The notes: generated from the letters alone by a model not told the origin. Positions 1-13,149 are shown, counted from the first letter of the stretch. The stretch is 64,000 nt of DNA from Paragordius varius (GCA_964247055.1 OZ176053.1:4712001-4776000), one strand, 5' to 3'. A program made the numbers and translations.

Positions 1-1
1 G

Positions 2-1200
2 GTCCGTTCCAACCCGCTTATCGATAAAGAAACGGACTCAATGGTTATGGAATCTTTGAATAATGCATTCGAAGATAAAATGTTTGATGACGATATTTCA
101 CCCGATGTTTATGTTGATATAGAAAAGTCATACAAGCGCGCCAAAAGATCCCTAATGAAACTCTCTACGGCTCAACAAAAAGGTTAATATTTTAATTGAC
201 ATAAATATCAATTTATGATTCGAAATTAATATATAATTATGTTAAAGATATTTAATAAGGTTTTCGACTGATGTTGTTATAGGAATGCATTTTCAATTCT
301 ATAAATATTATGTTTTTAAGGTGTTTCAATGACACCACCCTCGTTAAAAGTTAATGTTCCTCCAAAAGCAATGCTCAATACAAAACCTGTATTTGTTAAA
401 ACGCAACCGTTTACGATTAAAAATAGTGGAAAAACAACAAATACTGCTGTCACCAAGAGTCGTGACACCAAGAAAAAACTTACAGCTCCAGAGTATAGAG
501 AGCTAATGCGTAGACAGGCAATTGATAGACATGTGAAAGCGCTGCAGAAATATAAACCTGGTTGCCCTAGACAACTAGTTCACGCTGAATTTCTACGAAA
601 AATGGCACAAGAAAAGGTTTGATTATAAAGTCTTGATTAATATTTTTGTTTCGGAATTGTAGGATTTTAATAAAAAATTATTTTACCGACACGCAAGTTT
701 AGATTACTTCCGATCGATTGCCGATAAAAAAATGTTTAAGTTTTTTTATACTATGGTGTTGTTAAAATTACAGACATTTACACTAGGACCCACTAATGAC
801 GCCATCATAAAAGCTTTTTCAATTAAGCATTTCAACTATTAAATTAATGATTAACACTTTTTAATATTCGTCGTTTTTGAATGCAACGGTGAAAGATATC
901 TTGTAGCATTGTGATGGGAAAAGGAGCTCGATGTCCAATAATTTAACAAATACATTCAAAAAATATTTAATTTTTCAGGTATTGGAACTTAAACGATCGA
1001 TGAAAAAGTTAGAGGATAAAATGGTACAAATAGTTCAGGTCCATAACCGAAAAGATAAAATAATGAGCGATCAATTAAAACAAGCCAAAGCAAGTCAAAA
1101 GAAAGGCTGCGCGAATAAAAGTCTCAAGAAAGATATTAGAGTTGGTGCTTCATCTCCATCTAAATCACCAAAGATTACAACTAACAAAAAATCTAGATAG
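2..1200 (+). CDS. 3' part of an unrecognised lysine-rich protein (three exons seen)
   Basis: Three exons read in one frame: 2-182, 321-616 and 979-1200, with GT-AG introns 183-320 and 617-978; the stop is TAG at 1198-1200. The gene continues upstream of the window, so no start is visible. The visible 232 residues are charged and mostly hydrophilic. An acidic stretch near the beginning (EDKMFDDDISPDVYVDIEK) is followed by a Pro/Lys/Thr-rich linker. Next comes a basic helical segment (PEYRELMRRQAIDRHVKAL) and then a likely coiled coil across the exon 2/3 junction (LRKMAQEK then VLELKRSMKKLEDKMVQI). The tail is Lys/Ser-rich and looks unstructured. No signal peptide or membrane helix is seen. I do not recognise the family. 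Splice phases (1, then 0) agree across both introns, which supports a real gene. Confidence 0.7.
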
Positions 1201-1371
1201 ATAGTTTTTGTTCTTTACAATATTTTTGAAACCTTATTTTTACATATTTTATTATACTATACTGAACTTAGCGCTGCATACTAATGTCACACCACTTTAT
1301 TTATTATAAGCCGTTTTGGGAATTAGTTACAATAGATATTTTATTTTCATTACATAAAACTTTAATGGTAA

Positions 1372-1377
1372 AATAAA
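1372..1377 (+). other. Candidate polyadenylation signal AATAAA
   Basis: AATAAA about 170 bases after the stop of the preceding plus-strand gene. In DNA this AT-rich the hexamer is common, so position is the only support. Confidence 0.3.
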
Positions 1378-2906
1378 TTATATATGGTAATCTGTATCAA
1401 ATTATAATTAGCATAATGTGACCCAGCGAAACTTTTCCAAAGATTAATAATTTTAGAAAATTATATATCTTATTTATTGTTACAACGGTTATATATTTTT
1501 TCGGATATATCTGATAAAATAATTTATTTGCCATTAAAATCGGTACAGTTTAAATAAATCAAATTTTATCGCGTTGTCAATATAAGAAAATCTTAAATCT
1601 AATTGATGGATCATGGCACGTATAGTGAGCCCTCCTATAAGGACCACCCCTCAAAATAGTTTCAAATAAACAGCGCCTGTTAACTGATTAGTTCATACTA
1701 ATATTATGAACTCCTTCGATTTTTAAATAAGGCCCAAATTATTAAGTCATTATCATTCAAAATTAAAAACTTCTTCTCACTAACATACAAGTTTTTAGGG
1801 ATGATACCCTCCTAATGAGCAGAAAATAATAAAAAATTATTAATTATATATGATATTTTCAATAATTTGTAGAATTCATTTAATAAATTTAATAAAATTT
1901 GAATAAATAATTTTATTTTTCTTTATTTTTTAATAAAGAACCATATACGTATATAATTACTATTTACAGAATAAATGGTATATGGCAATATTTTTATTTG
2001 TAATTTAATAAATAAAATTTAAAGCAAAATTTAGCTAAATCGATTTTCAAGTTTTTTTTTTGAACTTTTACCATAGTAAAAGTTATATATATGGATATAA
2101 AGCCTGTCTTTTATATGAGCAAGTCTTGTATACATTGTAGTAGTTTTATTGTAGACTTGTTTACAAAATTATGCGTATATTAGTTTGAATGTCATAATCA
2201 TATAACAAAAATGATAATAAACAGTAGAAAAGCTAGAATTTGGCGTCAAATTAAAATGAAAAGCTTGTGATTATGCGGTAAATATAATTTTTATTTTAAC
2301 CATTATCTGATATCGCGTTCAAAAAATGATTTAAGATGTATTAATTTTTTTTAGATAATTTACATCTAAACAGAAGAAGCTGATAATTTTAACAAAACCC
2401 TAAATAGTATAAATATTTTTTCACATTCGATCCAAGCAACACTACTTCTTTTGAAATCCGTTTTGCGGGGTTCCAAAACCAAAATGGCGCCAAAAATATT
2501 TAATCATGGTTTTTGGGGTCAAATGTGGGGAATTTAGTTTTTTATATATAATTTTTTAAATTTAAAAATCAGTTATCCATTTTGTTTTTACAAATATATT
2601 TTTTTATTTGATATTTTATCCCCATTGCAGTAATTTTAAAGAGTAAAACCTATTTCTACCAATAAACAATTTTTAGGGTCATATAACACAAATATAATAT
2701 ATATACATATATATATATATTAAACTATTTAATAATAATAATTTTTAGTTAAATATTTTTTGTGACTTTCACTTAAAGGTATTATCGTTATTTTATAGCC
2801 AAATCATTGCAAAATTACTTTTATTAGATTTTTGAAAATAATTTTCCATTTATATTGATTTCATCACATGTTTTTGTATTAATTTTGAGTAAATATATAT
2901 TGAATA
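1378..2906. other. Gene-free AT-rich interval between convergent genes
   Basis: The plus-strand gene ends on the left and UNC-93 ends on the right, so this interval should hold two 3' UTRs. I see only A/T-rich sequence, short TA runs near 2697-2720, and no open frame with family resemblance. Confidence 0.5.
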
Positions 2907-2912
2907 TTTATT
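2907..2912 (-). other. Candidate polyadenylation signal of the UNC-93-like gene
   Basis: AATAAA on the minus strand, 15 bases beyond the UNC-93 stop codon. It is close, so the 3' UTR would be very short; other hexamers lie further downstream. Confidence 0.3.
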
Positions 2913-2926
2913 CAATGTCATTGTTT

Positions 2927-5900
2927 TTAACCATATTTTGATGCGTCGTGTGCTAAATTACTGTAACGTCTATTTTTCTTAGCATGTAAAATATATTCTA
3001 CAATAAGGTATCCAATTATTCCAAGGCTTAAAACGGCAATATTGAAAATAAGTTTGTGTTTCAAACACATCAGGTTATGGATAACAAAACTAATCATGAA
3101 TCCTATAGCTTCCCACAATCGACAATTGGCAAAAGCTGCTGTTTGACGGCGTTTTGGAAATATGGACCCATACAAGCCTATAATGTAATATTGTATTTAG
3201 TGGGTAATCTAAGCTAATAAAGATTTTTATACATGTATTATATTTTACAGTAAGTAACGTTTATTCAGTACTTAGCTATTTTATAAATTGTAGATGGAGT
3301 GTATACATTTTGACAGGAAATATAAGTATTATCATGATGCTTTTTGCCCTTAGGGGTTATTCAAAAAAGTTATTTACACCATATCAGAAGATAGTAAAAT
3401 TTGCGCACATTTTTTTAAATATTTTTTTTTGATGAAAAGTTCTTGATTCCAAAAAATATCATTAAAATATATAATAAACTACATGTAAAAAGCAAAACAA
3501 TATTTTTAAACATTTTAATCTTTAAATGTAGGCTCAAGTCCCAAATTTTTCCTACTTAAATGGGCTGGTTCTCCCACGAGAAGGCAATAATGCCGAGATT
3601 GCGCGATAAAAAGTTAAAATGTATAATTTTAATATCATAAAAATTTTAATAAAATGCATATTTTTTTCCAAAATTTGATATTTAAGCTTACTAAATACTA
3701 TTTTGAGGCATGATGGAAGCGGTATAAAAAACCTTTTAAGATGTTGTAATTATATACATATTTTGATATAGCATCACTTCAGTATTTTGATTAAATATTC
3801 GTTCGCCTTTATATTTATGTTCAATATAAATTTTAATTTAATAAAAAAATTCACCAAAATTTTAAGCAAACGAACTCTTAAATTAAAATTCTGAAGCGGA
3901 AGAAATCATATTCACAGAATCAAATAGAATGGGCATTTTTATAATATCTTAAAGCTTTTTATACCGTTTCCATAATGCCTTAAAATAGTATGAAGTATCC
4001 AATAAAATTTTGCAAATTAAATTTTTGAAAATATTTGATATCAAAATTTAATTTTAAGAGAACCAGCCTATTTTAGAAGGCGAAAAAATTTGAGGCTTTC
4101 GGAGGCCACATCTAAAAATTAAAATTTTTCAAAATATTGTTTGCTTTTTATATGTAGATGATATTAATAATATTTTTTGTAAAAAAGTTAGGGTTTGACC
4201 ATCTCGGATACCGAAAAGGTTAATCATATGTTTTAAAACAAAAAATTAAAGGGCCATAAAAATTAAGCTTTTTTTAAAAACTGATGCTTTAATCAGCATA
4301 AACCAATTTGTAATTTGGTATACATTTATTTTAAACTTAATGGCATCATTGACGCTTTTTAAATTGATGCTTATTAAAACACATGGATAAAAATTTATAT
4401 ACTATTCCGCAATCGATTGATTTAGTATTATCCACTTTGATTAAATTAATTACAATGGTTCTAAAAATGACTGCTTTAAATATTTTTTACTAGTTAATTT
4501 TCTTTATGTGCAACGTGAGCTACGATTTTCGGCGCTAGAAAAGTGGTCATACATATTAAAATTGAGTTTAGTCAGTTGTTTTCGATAGCGAAGTTAAAAA
4601 TTTGCACAATTTTTATACTAAAGAAAGCATACGATGTTAATCTTAAAAGGAGGAACTGCGGTAGGCTAGTCGATGCAGCTACCCTTTTGGTCCGCCCCGG
4701 TTCAATTGGGAATCAGTTTATATGATATACTGTTGCATATAAAAGTAAAAACTAATTTTAAAACTTAGTCGTAATATAACTAAATAATATGTGGACTTAC
4801 CGTTTAGTTGAGGTTGAAGAAAACCATCGCCAACACCCCATAATGCAGCTTTTAATAGAACGAAACTAAAATTAACGCTTCGAGGAGAGACCAAATAAAG
4901 GGGTAAACTTGACAAAAACACAAGGTATAAGAATCCAAAGATTAAATATCTTGGTATTATAGCGTTACAACTCCCACCAAGCACGGCACACATTGCATTT
5001 ATCAGACCGAAAAATGACATAGCTAGCCCGATATATTTGTATCCAAAGTAACATGATACAAAGGCCTAAATTTAAATAGTGATTTCAGTATAATTTACAT
5101 ATCTCCAAAGTATTAAAATAAATGAATTTATAATTGAAATACAGATAATTTGTCCATAAATGGTGTAATTATATTTTTTTGAGAATATTTAATTGTTTTT
5201 TATTATTTTTTACTCGTTTACCACATCTATAAACTTTCCGATAAAAACAATATATTTTAATATAAAAAATTCAATCTTATATATACGCTTGTAAAATCAG
5301 CAGCCATAAATCCTTGTTCCAATCCCATAAATATCGTTAATGGTATCAGCAAGTATTGAATTTTGTTTCGCATTTGACGAAAGGTAGTTCCAATTTCATA
5401 AGTGTATGATGATTTAAATCGGGTTACATTTCGCTTAATGGAATCAATGAAATGTGAGCTATTATTCAAGATGTTTGGATCATACTCATCTTCATAATCA
5501 TAAAGGTCTGCACCCGAAATCGATAAGCCTGATTGACCTGCAGCATTTGGTGTCAACGGCATTATTGTACTTAATATGGTTTGTGATTTACGGGGGTTGT
5601 AGGAAGTAACTGATACTTTTACTTGTCTTTTATTCTGTGATTTCATAGCATTTTTAGGAGAATTTGTGACCATGGTATTGTATGGATTCGACATATTTTG
5701 AATCGGCTCCTGAACATCTTCAATCAAAGATTTGGAGGTGGTAGGGAGCGATATTGGGTCTAAAAAAAGAGCCACAATTAAGGCAGCCATCATGCTCATC
5801 ATAGCATAAATGTAACAAAGCATATTGATTTTTGAGATCACCTATATACATATCATGGTATATCATAATTGGTTTGTGCCTTTTAACACTTGGATACAAC

Positions 5901-8900
5901 ACATTCATTTTAGTCCTTCGATTCAAATTGGGGTAGTTAAATACCCCAGGCCTGTTTAAAATTAAATTCTTTAAAAAATATGGAAGGAATCGAAACCTTG
6001 GCAATATCTTGCACTTATATAACATTAATAAACTGAAATAAATAAAAAAATTAATTCAAAATACTTGATATTACTTATTTTAAGCTAAAACTGAAAGGTA
6101 ATAATTTAGTCAACGTGACTAGTGTGAAATGGTGAAATTAAAAAATACAATATAAACCGCTTTTTCGATTTCTAACAATGTTAGATGTAATAAAAATAAA
6201 AATAAAGCTTTAATTTTACACTTAAAATTAAATGAAGACGATGTTTTGCAAAAATTTTGCAAAATAAAAATGGCGTTGAAGCAGTTTGACATGGAACTTT
6301 TTTTTCAAAATAAAATTTTATTTAGATATTTTGGCATATTTATATAATTATTATTAGGATAGAAGCATAAATTTAAATTGGGACCGTTTCCTTCAGTAGT
6401 TTTTAGAAAATCTTAACTCAAATTTTGTCTGGGGTATTTAGATACCCCAATTTGAATCGAAGTGTTAAAGGAGTAAATATTTCAGGAAACTATTTTTTTT
6501 ACGAGAAAAAAGGTAATCATATAATAGAAAAAATGCAAAAAATGCACAAACAACTGATTCTACAAACTATTATTTTTTCTAAAATTATGAAATTTGCGAG
6601 GAGAAGATCACTTATATTTAAAATTTTCAGTTTAAGCTTCAAATAACTAATAGTTAGCTGTTTTAACAATATTTTTTGTGATAATTTTTTTTTATTTTAT
6701 AATTATAATGTATGATGGAATTCTATATTTCAAGTAAGGGAACCCATTTTTTATATCTGTAAGATCGGGACAACCAAAAAATGCAAATTGGCTTAAAACT
6801 AGCCCATACTCAAGCGTTTTGCACCAAATTGCTTCCCTCAATCATGGTAAAAATCTTTTCAATTTTTTAGATAAATGACAAAATTAAAATATCCGAAAAA
6901 TTCGAAGACACATTGTAATTATTTTAAGGCTGAATGATTGGAAACAATATTTCCACAATAAGTACTAATCATAATGTATGGAATCAAAAAATATATGTAT
7001 TCAGTCTAATTGAGTAGAGCCTCCGAATTTGAGTAATTAAACTTGTGTTTTTGAGATTACCGGATATAGCCACTTTTGTGTAATTAAAAATAGCTGCTTA
7101 ATATTAAAATATAAACATCGAAAAGACAGGTCAATTACATTTAAGTTATTTTTAAAAGCAAAACATAAGTATATTATTTTTGAATTGTATATTTTTAACT
7201 TTTTCGGTATAAAGGCACTATATAAAATGTAGCTATAAATATATTTTAGTCATAGACTAGTATATATATATATAAACTTTTATGAGGAGAGCAATTACTC
7301 TATCAATATGATGATGTATGTTTTAGTTTAGTAGTAGTATAAAATCATGTGCCCTGAGGGGTAAACGATTCGGTTATCATTTTTCGAGAGCAGTGATAAA
7401 AGTTTGCGTAAATACCACAAAACATAAATGTTTTGGCATTAAAGCAAAAATAAAGTTCAATTTTTACCAAAAAAATATATACCTACTTTTTGTTTTTTCC
7501 CATACTTTTTAGATTTTGGGTCGGTCATAATTTGATATATATTTGTAGCTTTTCCATAAGGTCGAACGGTGATGTTTAGGTGTTTGGCAATTAAGGGCAA
7601 TCGCTTTATATCAACATGAGGGCAAAATCTACCGCCACACACTGATATAAAATATTTTTCACTTGATGTCCTATAATTATCATAAACTGAATTAAAATTT
7701 AGTTCACCAAAGTTGCGTTTGAACGCTTCCTTATCTTCCCATATCGGTTCTGGAGATTTAAAAAGATGAGCAGGGCTCGTTTGAAGTGTTACGGACGAAA
7801 TAAGATTGCCAAATATTTGACCAGCTTGAAACAAGCAAAAAAAGATGCCCATTAAATGTGGAATCGTTTTTTGTTTTAGTTCTTTGAATTCCCTGGTTTC
7901 GGGTATGGAATATCGCTTACCATTGTGGTTATTATATCCCTGATAAATATTTTTGCCTTTTGTGGGATGATCCACGGTTTCATCATTTAATAATTTTGTA
8001 TAAGTAGGCAAAGTGCTTTTATTATAATCATAGCCATCTGTAGTAGATTCTAGACCGGATTCACCAAAACTCAAAATACGCTCACGATCTATTTTATCAT
8101 TTCTCATATCATTTAAATGTAGAGGTTGTGATTTACTATTTTCTGCCAATGGTTCATGTAAATTGCTTGGTGAAGTTATAGCGGACAAAGGCAACAATCC
8201 GATTTCGTCAAGCGGTGCGTCATTATCTCCACTTTCATTTAAATGAGCTGATAATTTTCTTTTATTTAGCAAGATTTTAGCTAAATTATGTCCCATTTGA
8301 GTTGTATAGGTACTTTCAGCTGTCCAAAGCGGAGCTGCTGCAAGTCCCAATAATATGGCAGATGGAATCATTGTCCACCATGTTGGGTTGAGATTGGCAA
8401 AAATGTACCCTGAATTTAAATTGATAATATATAATCCTCTTTTTACCCTTTTTAAAATGAATCTAGCTTAATTGATTGATAAAATTATTTGTAAGTTCAG
8501 TGATAATTAAAGCTTGGCCCTGAAAAGGCTATTTAATTGCTCTGAATTATTCATTTATCATACTTAAGTAGAGTATAAATATATCCATATGTGTCTTACA
8601 GCTATACAAAATTTCTCGATATTATATGGTGAGCGGCCTTTAAGACAAAAAATATTTAATTCGGCCCCTTTGGTGAGTACCACTGACTTATTTAGGCATT
8701 TTGCCAATGACGATTTATTAAATTAATATAATAAAGTAAATGCAAAAAATACCTGTATACAATGACATGCAAAGGACTATAGTCCATTTGATTGTTAAAC
8801 GATCGGCCAATATTTGAGGCAAAAGTATTGATGAACACACTAAAGCTGCATACATAGCCACCATAGAATAGCTCCCAATCGCATTGCTTTTCCCCTCAAC

Positions 8901-9107
8901 CATTAGTTCCAAATTACTGTGTGATTGAGTTTCATGGCTCGAATCTCTAGTGTTGGCTTCAGTTCGAAAGTCGGCATTATGAATACTAGTTTGAAGATTT
9001 ATTAAGCCCTGAAATGCTGAAAACAACAGAAAAAATGAAAAACTTAGGACGAAAACATTTTTATAGACATCAAGATGTGGGGGGATTCGAAATTTTGAGT
9101 TATTCAT
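2927..9107 (-). CDS. unc-93: UNC-93-like multipass membrane protein, five exons, complete
   Basis: Exons (minus strand): 9107-8753, 8409-7487, 5841-5287, 5065-4801, 3177-2927. All junctions are GT-AG and the total is 783 codons with the stop, so the frame closes exactly. It aligns over its length with UNC93A, an MFS-fold membrane protein; C. elegans UNC-93 is a regulatory partner of a two-pore K+ channel. Landmarks: first helix VFVLSFSFFLLFSAFQGL, then ILLGLAAAPLWTA, GIFFCLFQAGQIFGNLISS, IFMGLEQGFMAADFTS, LWGVGDGFLQPQLN and AAFANCRLWEAIGFMISF. The start ATG at 9107 is the first in-frame methionine before helix 1; an extra 5' exon cannot be excluded. At 782 residues it is much longer than human UNC93A (about 457), because of a hydrophilic insertion at about residues 166-296 and a long luminal loop before exon 3. 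The exact transport or regulatory role is not shown by the sequence. Confidence 0.9.
3447..4180. repeat. Fold-back (long inverted repeat) element in the last UNC-93 intron
   Basis: The two halves are imperfect reverse complements. The left arm has CATGTAAAAAGCAAAACAAT near 3482-3501 and GGGCTGGTTCTCC near 3562-3574. The right arm carries the complements near 4050-4160 (GAGAACCAGCCTATTTTAGA; ATTGTTTGCTTTTTATATG). Pairing continues inwards (TTTTAAGATGTTG against ATATCTTAAAGC) almost to a loop near 3840. There is no coding potential. It lies wholly inside intron 4802-3178. A palindromic non-autonomous DNA element is the simplest reading; the ends and target duplication are not resolved. Confidence 0.65.
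5887..6464. mobile_element. TTAA-flanked MITE, copy 1 (piggyBac-like non-autonomous element)
   Basis: A 578-bp element bounded by TTAA on both sides (5883-5886 and 6465-6468). Its ends are inverted: CACTTGGATACAAC on the left and ATCGAAGTG on the right, with longer subterminal inverted blocks (CTTCGATTCAAATTGGGGTA and its complement). Each end has a small palindrome built on GGGGTA...TACCCC. There is no open frame of note. A second copy lies at 51135-51699 with the same TTAA flanks. TTAA targets are characteristic of piggyBac-type transposases, so that family is inferred. It sits in an UNC-93 intron with its left end only about 45 bases upstream of exon 3. Confidence 0.85.
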
Positions 9108-9724
9108 TGCGCGATGTATTGGTATTAAAACTATCCTTGGAATAAAATCAATCACATTTTAGGAATGTGTAGTGAATGTGTCAAAATATAGATATAATGA
9201 AGAATGATAAAAATATAATATTATATAAACTATTTTGGTATCATTCATATATATTTAACAATTGACGAAGTTGCAACACATGTATGTTAATTATCTTTTT
9301 AGTATTTATTTATATATACATTTTGATACAATATAAATTGCCTCGAGTAATCACATTCATGAGAGTGCGTTCATATAAAAATTGTTTACCCAAATACATT
9401 AACATTATAATTAGATAAATATATATTATAATATTTTATTATCGTGGCATCCAAATAATATACATATAGATAATAAACTTTGAACAAGTATTAAAATAAT
9501 TACCTTTAGAGGATACCCAACACAGATAGCTTCATGGGTCGCATTTTCAACATAAAAATTAAGACGGAATCAAAAGCTTTTCCATTTAAATTTAACAATT
9601 ATCCGATCAAACTCCACATTTTTCCAAAATTATTATTAATTATTTTTAAACTTAATCAATTTTTAAATTAATTTTTTTGGCCCCTAATACCATCAGCTTT
9701 TAAAGTAAAAATTATCATTATGAG

Positions 9725-10436
9725 TAGGGTTGTGCTGACCAAGTTATGACTCGGTCATTGACTATTTATTTTTTGACCACGGTCATTAAAAAAACAGCTG
9801 TTTTTTGAATATCTAGTTTCTTTTTTAAAAGAGATAGTAGGATTTTATTGTTATATATTTTTTAAAAATTTAAAATAAATACTTAGATGTATAATATAGT
9901 CGATATTTAAATATGGTCTATTAAAAATATATTAAAAATTGTCAAACATGCATCCTTATAATATTAGCATTAAGCATGATCCAGCGTGCGTAATTGCGAA
10001 AAACAATATAAAACAAACTAGATAAATTTTATTTAATATTATCCAGAATTAAAAGCTATTTTAAAGATTCAAAAAGCCTTAAAGTGGCAAAATTCATTTA
10101 TAATTATATTACATATGCATTAATTTTATTGAAAACAAAATTCTTCTTTAAATTAGATTGAATATATTTGTTAATAATAATAAATGTTTAAATATTTAAA
10201 TTTAATAAGAAAATTCATGAAATTTTAGTAAAACTCACGTGTCATTAGAGCATTATATTCATAATCTCCAATATCGGATGTTATATATTTATGTATGATA
10301 TTTTTTTATTTTAATATTTTAGTTTAAAAATAATTAATAACAAATTTATAAAAATTAGCCATGACTTTGGTCATGGCCATGGTCTGACTGGGTCTGACCG
10401 GACCTTTTTGAAAACGCAGTCAAATGCACAACCCTA
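9725..10436. mobile_element. Non-autonomous hAT-type DNA transposon (712 bp)
   Basis: Terminal inverted repeats TAGGGTTGTGC (9725-9735) and GCACAACCCTA (10426-10436) are perfect. They are flanked by a perfect 8-bp direct duplication ATTATGAG at 9717-9724 and 10437-10444. Subterminal regions on both sides carry GGTCA/TGACC motifs in inverted order, as expected of transposase binding sites. There is no transposase frame inside. The 8-bp duplication and TAGGG-type ends are hAT hallmarks. The perfect target duplication suggests a fairly recent insertion. Confidence 0.9.
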
Positions 10437-10560
10437 ATTATGAGGCATAAATTCATCCCAAATTTATTAAACTTAAACTGTAAAGATTCCTATATTCATC
10501 AAATATGTTTACAATTGTTAATTGTAAAATATTGTAGGATAATCATTTAGAAAAGTCAGT

Positions 10561-10765
10561 ATGTGAAGAAAACCGCTTCCGGAACCGTTAAAATTTAATT
10601 AAGCCAATCCGGTCGGGATCCACCACGGTTTTATCTCCGAAAATTAGGAACGAACCCGGTTCCATTTTTTAATTGTTAGAAACTGGCAGGTTGCCGTTTC
10701 AACCGTCCAAGAGCCACCTCGGTTCCGGTTCCACCATTTTTGACCCAGTTCCAAGCCTTATTTAA
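10561..10765. repeat. GC-richer patch, possible decayed transposon end
   Basis: The patch stands out from its AT-rich surroundings and repeats CCGGTTCC, GGAACC and GGTTCCGG words in both orientations, ending near GTTCCAAGCCTTA. It resembles the subterminal part of a hAT-like element, but I cannot find a matching partner end or target duplication. Confidence 0.3.
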
Positions 10766-13143
10766 TAAATAATTCCTTCAAAATTAGGTGTTTTTTTATC
10801 AAATAACCGCGGTGAAGATATATGACCACGCCTGATATTGTATTAAAAACTAAAAATTATACAATGTTATCCATAAGATGCGAATTGCCTAAAAGTTTTG
10901 GATTTTTTTAATTTTTTTGTAATTAAATAGTTACCACAAAACAATACGCTAGAAAAAAGTATTAAAATATATATTGTTTTGGTTTCAAGCTTATAAGTCA
11001 TTTTAAAAAGACTACCATGTAAATGGTAATTTCTGCATATTGGAGAGTCACAAAGTTAACGCATTACTGTATCCACTTTATTGAGTACTAATTTAACCAA
11101 TTCGTAATACAATAGCGGATATGGTATAAAAAAATTTGTCCATAATAAAACATCAATTAATGTTGTAAGATAAAAAAAATGTTTAATTTCAACCATTTGT
11201 TTTTTTACCCAACGCTGATGTATTGCCAATCGGCCATCTTTAAAGTGAGAACTGATCTATTTTTTTTGGCTAAAGCAAAAGGCTCAAAATATTTTATTAA
11301 TGCAGATTATGAAGTAATTTAAAAAGCGAAATTATATTTAATATAATTAATTTTTAGAAGTGGCTTCCGAATCTCTCCAATTTTTTGACCCTTCTGAGCT
11401 AGTTTTGCCAAAATAACAAAAGTACCGAGATATAATTTTCAGAATTTTGAAATTTCCATCTTTGCTAATAATTTAAATTTTAGCAAAATTTATTAGGTAT
11501 ATTCCATGGTATTCCCAAGCATAACGTGGAAACGACATGAAAACACTTTAAGATAAAAATTACTTTTTTATATAATTTGCTGCTAAAGATTTTCTTATCC
11601 AGAATCTCAAAAGCGATTCGTATTCAAATTTGAGCAAAATATAAATTTTTCTTTTTGAAAAATACACTTTATTTTACGTAAAGCATGCATTTTTTTTAAA
11701 ATGACTTATTTGGACGTCATAATCAAGCATAAATCGGGCATTGTCGGCACTTTTGCGATGATTTTATGAAAACTAGCCGCGAGAGATCTAAAAATGATAG
11801 TCTTATGGAGCCCATATCTGAAAATTAAACTTTAATAAAAATACTGCTTTGCCTTTTAATTATATTTGATAATATATAATGACAAAATATTTTGATTTGA
11901 AGTCTTTAACTAAATTTATTCGATATAATATGTCCTTATAATGCGACTTAGATATATACTAACCACTAAAATGGGAAGAATTTCCTTAAATGATCTATAA
12001 GCCCAAACCACCACGAGTATAATATATTTTTGTATCATAACATATATTTTTAACGTTTATGAACCACCTAATTTGTGCAATGTAATTATAAAAAACATTT
12101 TACCGCATAATCGCATTTTTGGGTTTGATCGACAGATTTAAATTAAATTATGCTAGGTATTCTATGCTTAGGACCCATATAATGCATAAAAATAAGAAAC
12201 TTTCTCTTACTTGTTCTTATTAACGCTTAATAAACGAATAAAATACGATTTTTTAATTTTAACTAATAGCAGAAAAACCTAAGAATTTAGCCGTATTTAA
12301 TATTCGTGATGAAGCTAGCTATTTAATGAATATAATACATGGTTTTATTATTTCCCACTTAATATGACTCAGCGAAATTATCTTTCAGCAGCGCCTTTTG
12401 CCTTTTAAATAACCAAATACAACTAGCTCAAACTGTTAATGTATTAATATAGATGATTGTTATCCGAGAAAATTATGAAATGGTTATTCACATTACATTA
12501 TAATTTTTTTTGTCCACAGCTCTAACTTTATAAATATTATTATATTTATTTCGCTAAAATATGATATTTTTTAGTTTGCTAGCTTTTCCAAACTAAAATT
12601 CAGAAGGCCTAATTCAATCGAAACAAACAGCTGATTTTAAAATCAATAAATATTTAAATATGATGTCAAAATGATAATTTTCAAGTCAATTAATTTTATT
12701 TTTCCACCATATTATAACTTATTTGCAAGTTTTTTGATATAAAGCATATTTGGCACCTTACAAGTTTAAGATGAATTTTTTAAATCATATAATATAAAAA
12801 TATATTTGTTTAGGGCGCCTTAAAGGCTAAAGAAAATATATTTTTCAATTTGGCTCGATATCATAGATATTTTTTAATATAATTAGATTTAAGCTTTGGG
12901 TTCTACCCCTAAAGGTAATAAAGTTTTAATGGAGAAAGGACCAGATGACCCTGATTGTGATCAAATAATTTGGATTTTTGAAAGTTTTTTACCTTGTTTT
13001 TTTTCTAATTATTTAATTTCATCATAATATTTATATTATTTTTTGATTTAAGAATTTTATAAATTCCAAGTACTGACAATATAAGGCCAAACTATTTATT
13101 TTAGGCTCAGTGTCATTATATACATTATATATATACAATTTCA

Positions 13144-13149
13144 TTTATT
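13144..13149 (-). other. Candidate polyadenylation signal of Duox
   Basis: AATAAA on the minus strand about 100 bases after the Duox stop codon; the spacing is reasonable for a 3' UTR but the hexamer is common in this DNA. Confidence 0.35.

Larger units (their letters stand above)
9160..13140. other. Interval between the UNC-93 5' end and the Duox 3' end
   Basis: About 4 kb with no convincing exon on either strand. It holds the hAT element at 9725-10436 and a short GC-richer patch at 10561-10765. The remainder is AT-rich sequence in which I see nothing. The UNC-93 promoter should lie at the left side, but I see no clear core promoter motif. Confidence 0.5.

Noticed and set aside
4640-4712. 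tRNA-like GGTTCAATTGGGAATC box near a GC-richer patch
   Set aside because: No acceptor stem or D-arm partner could be paired around it, so it is not called as a tRNA.
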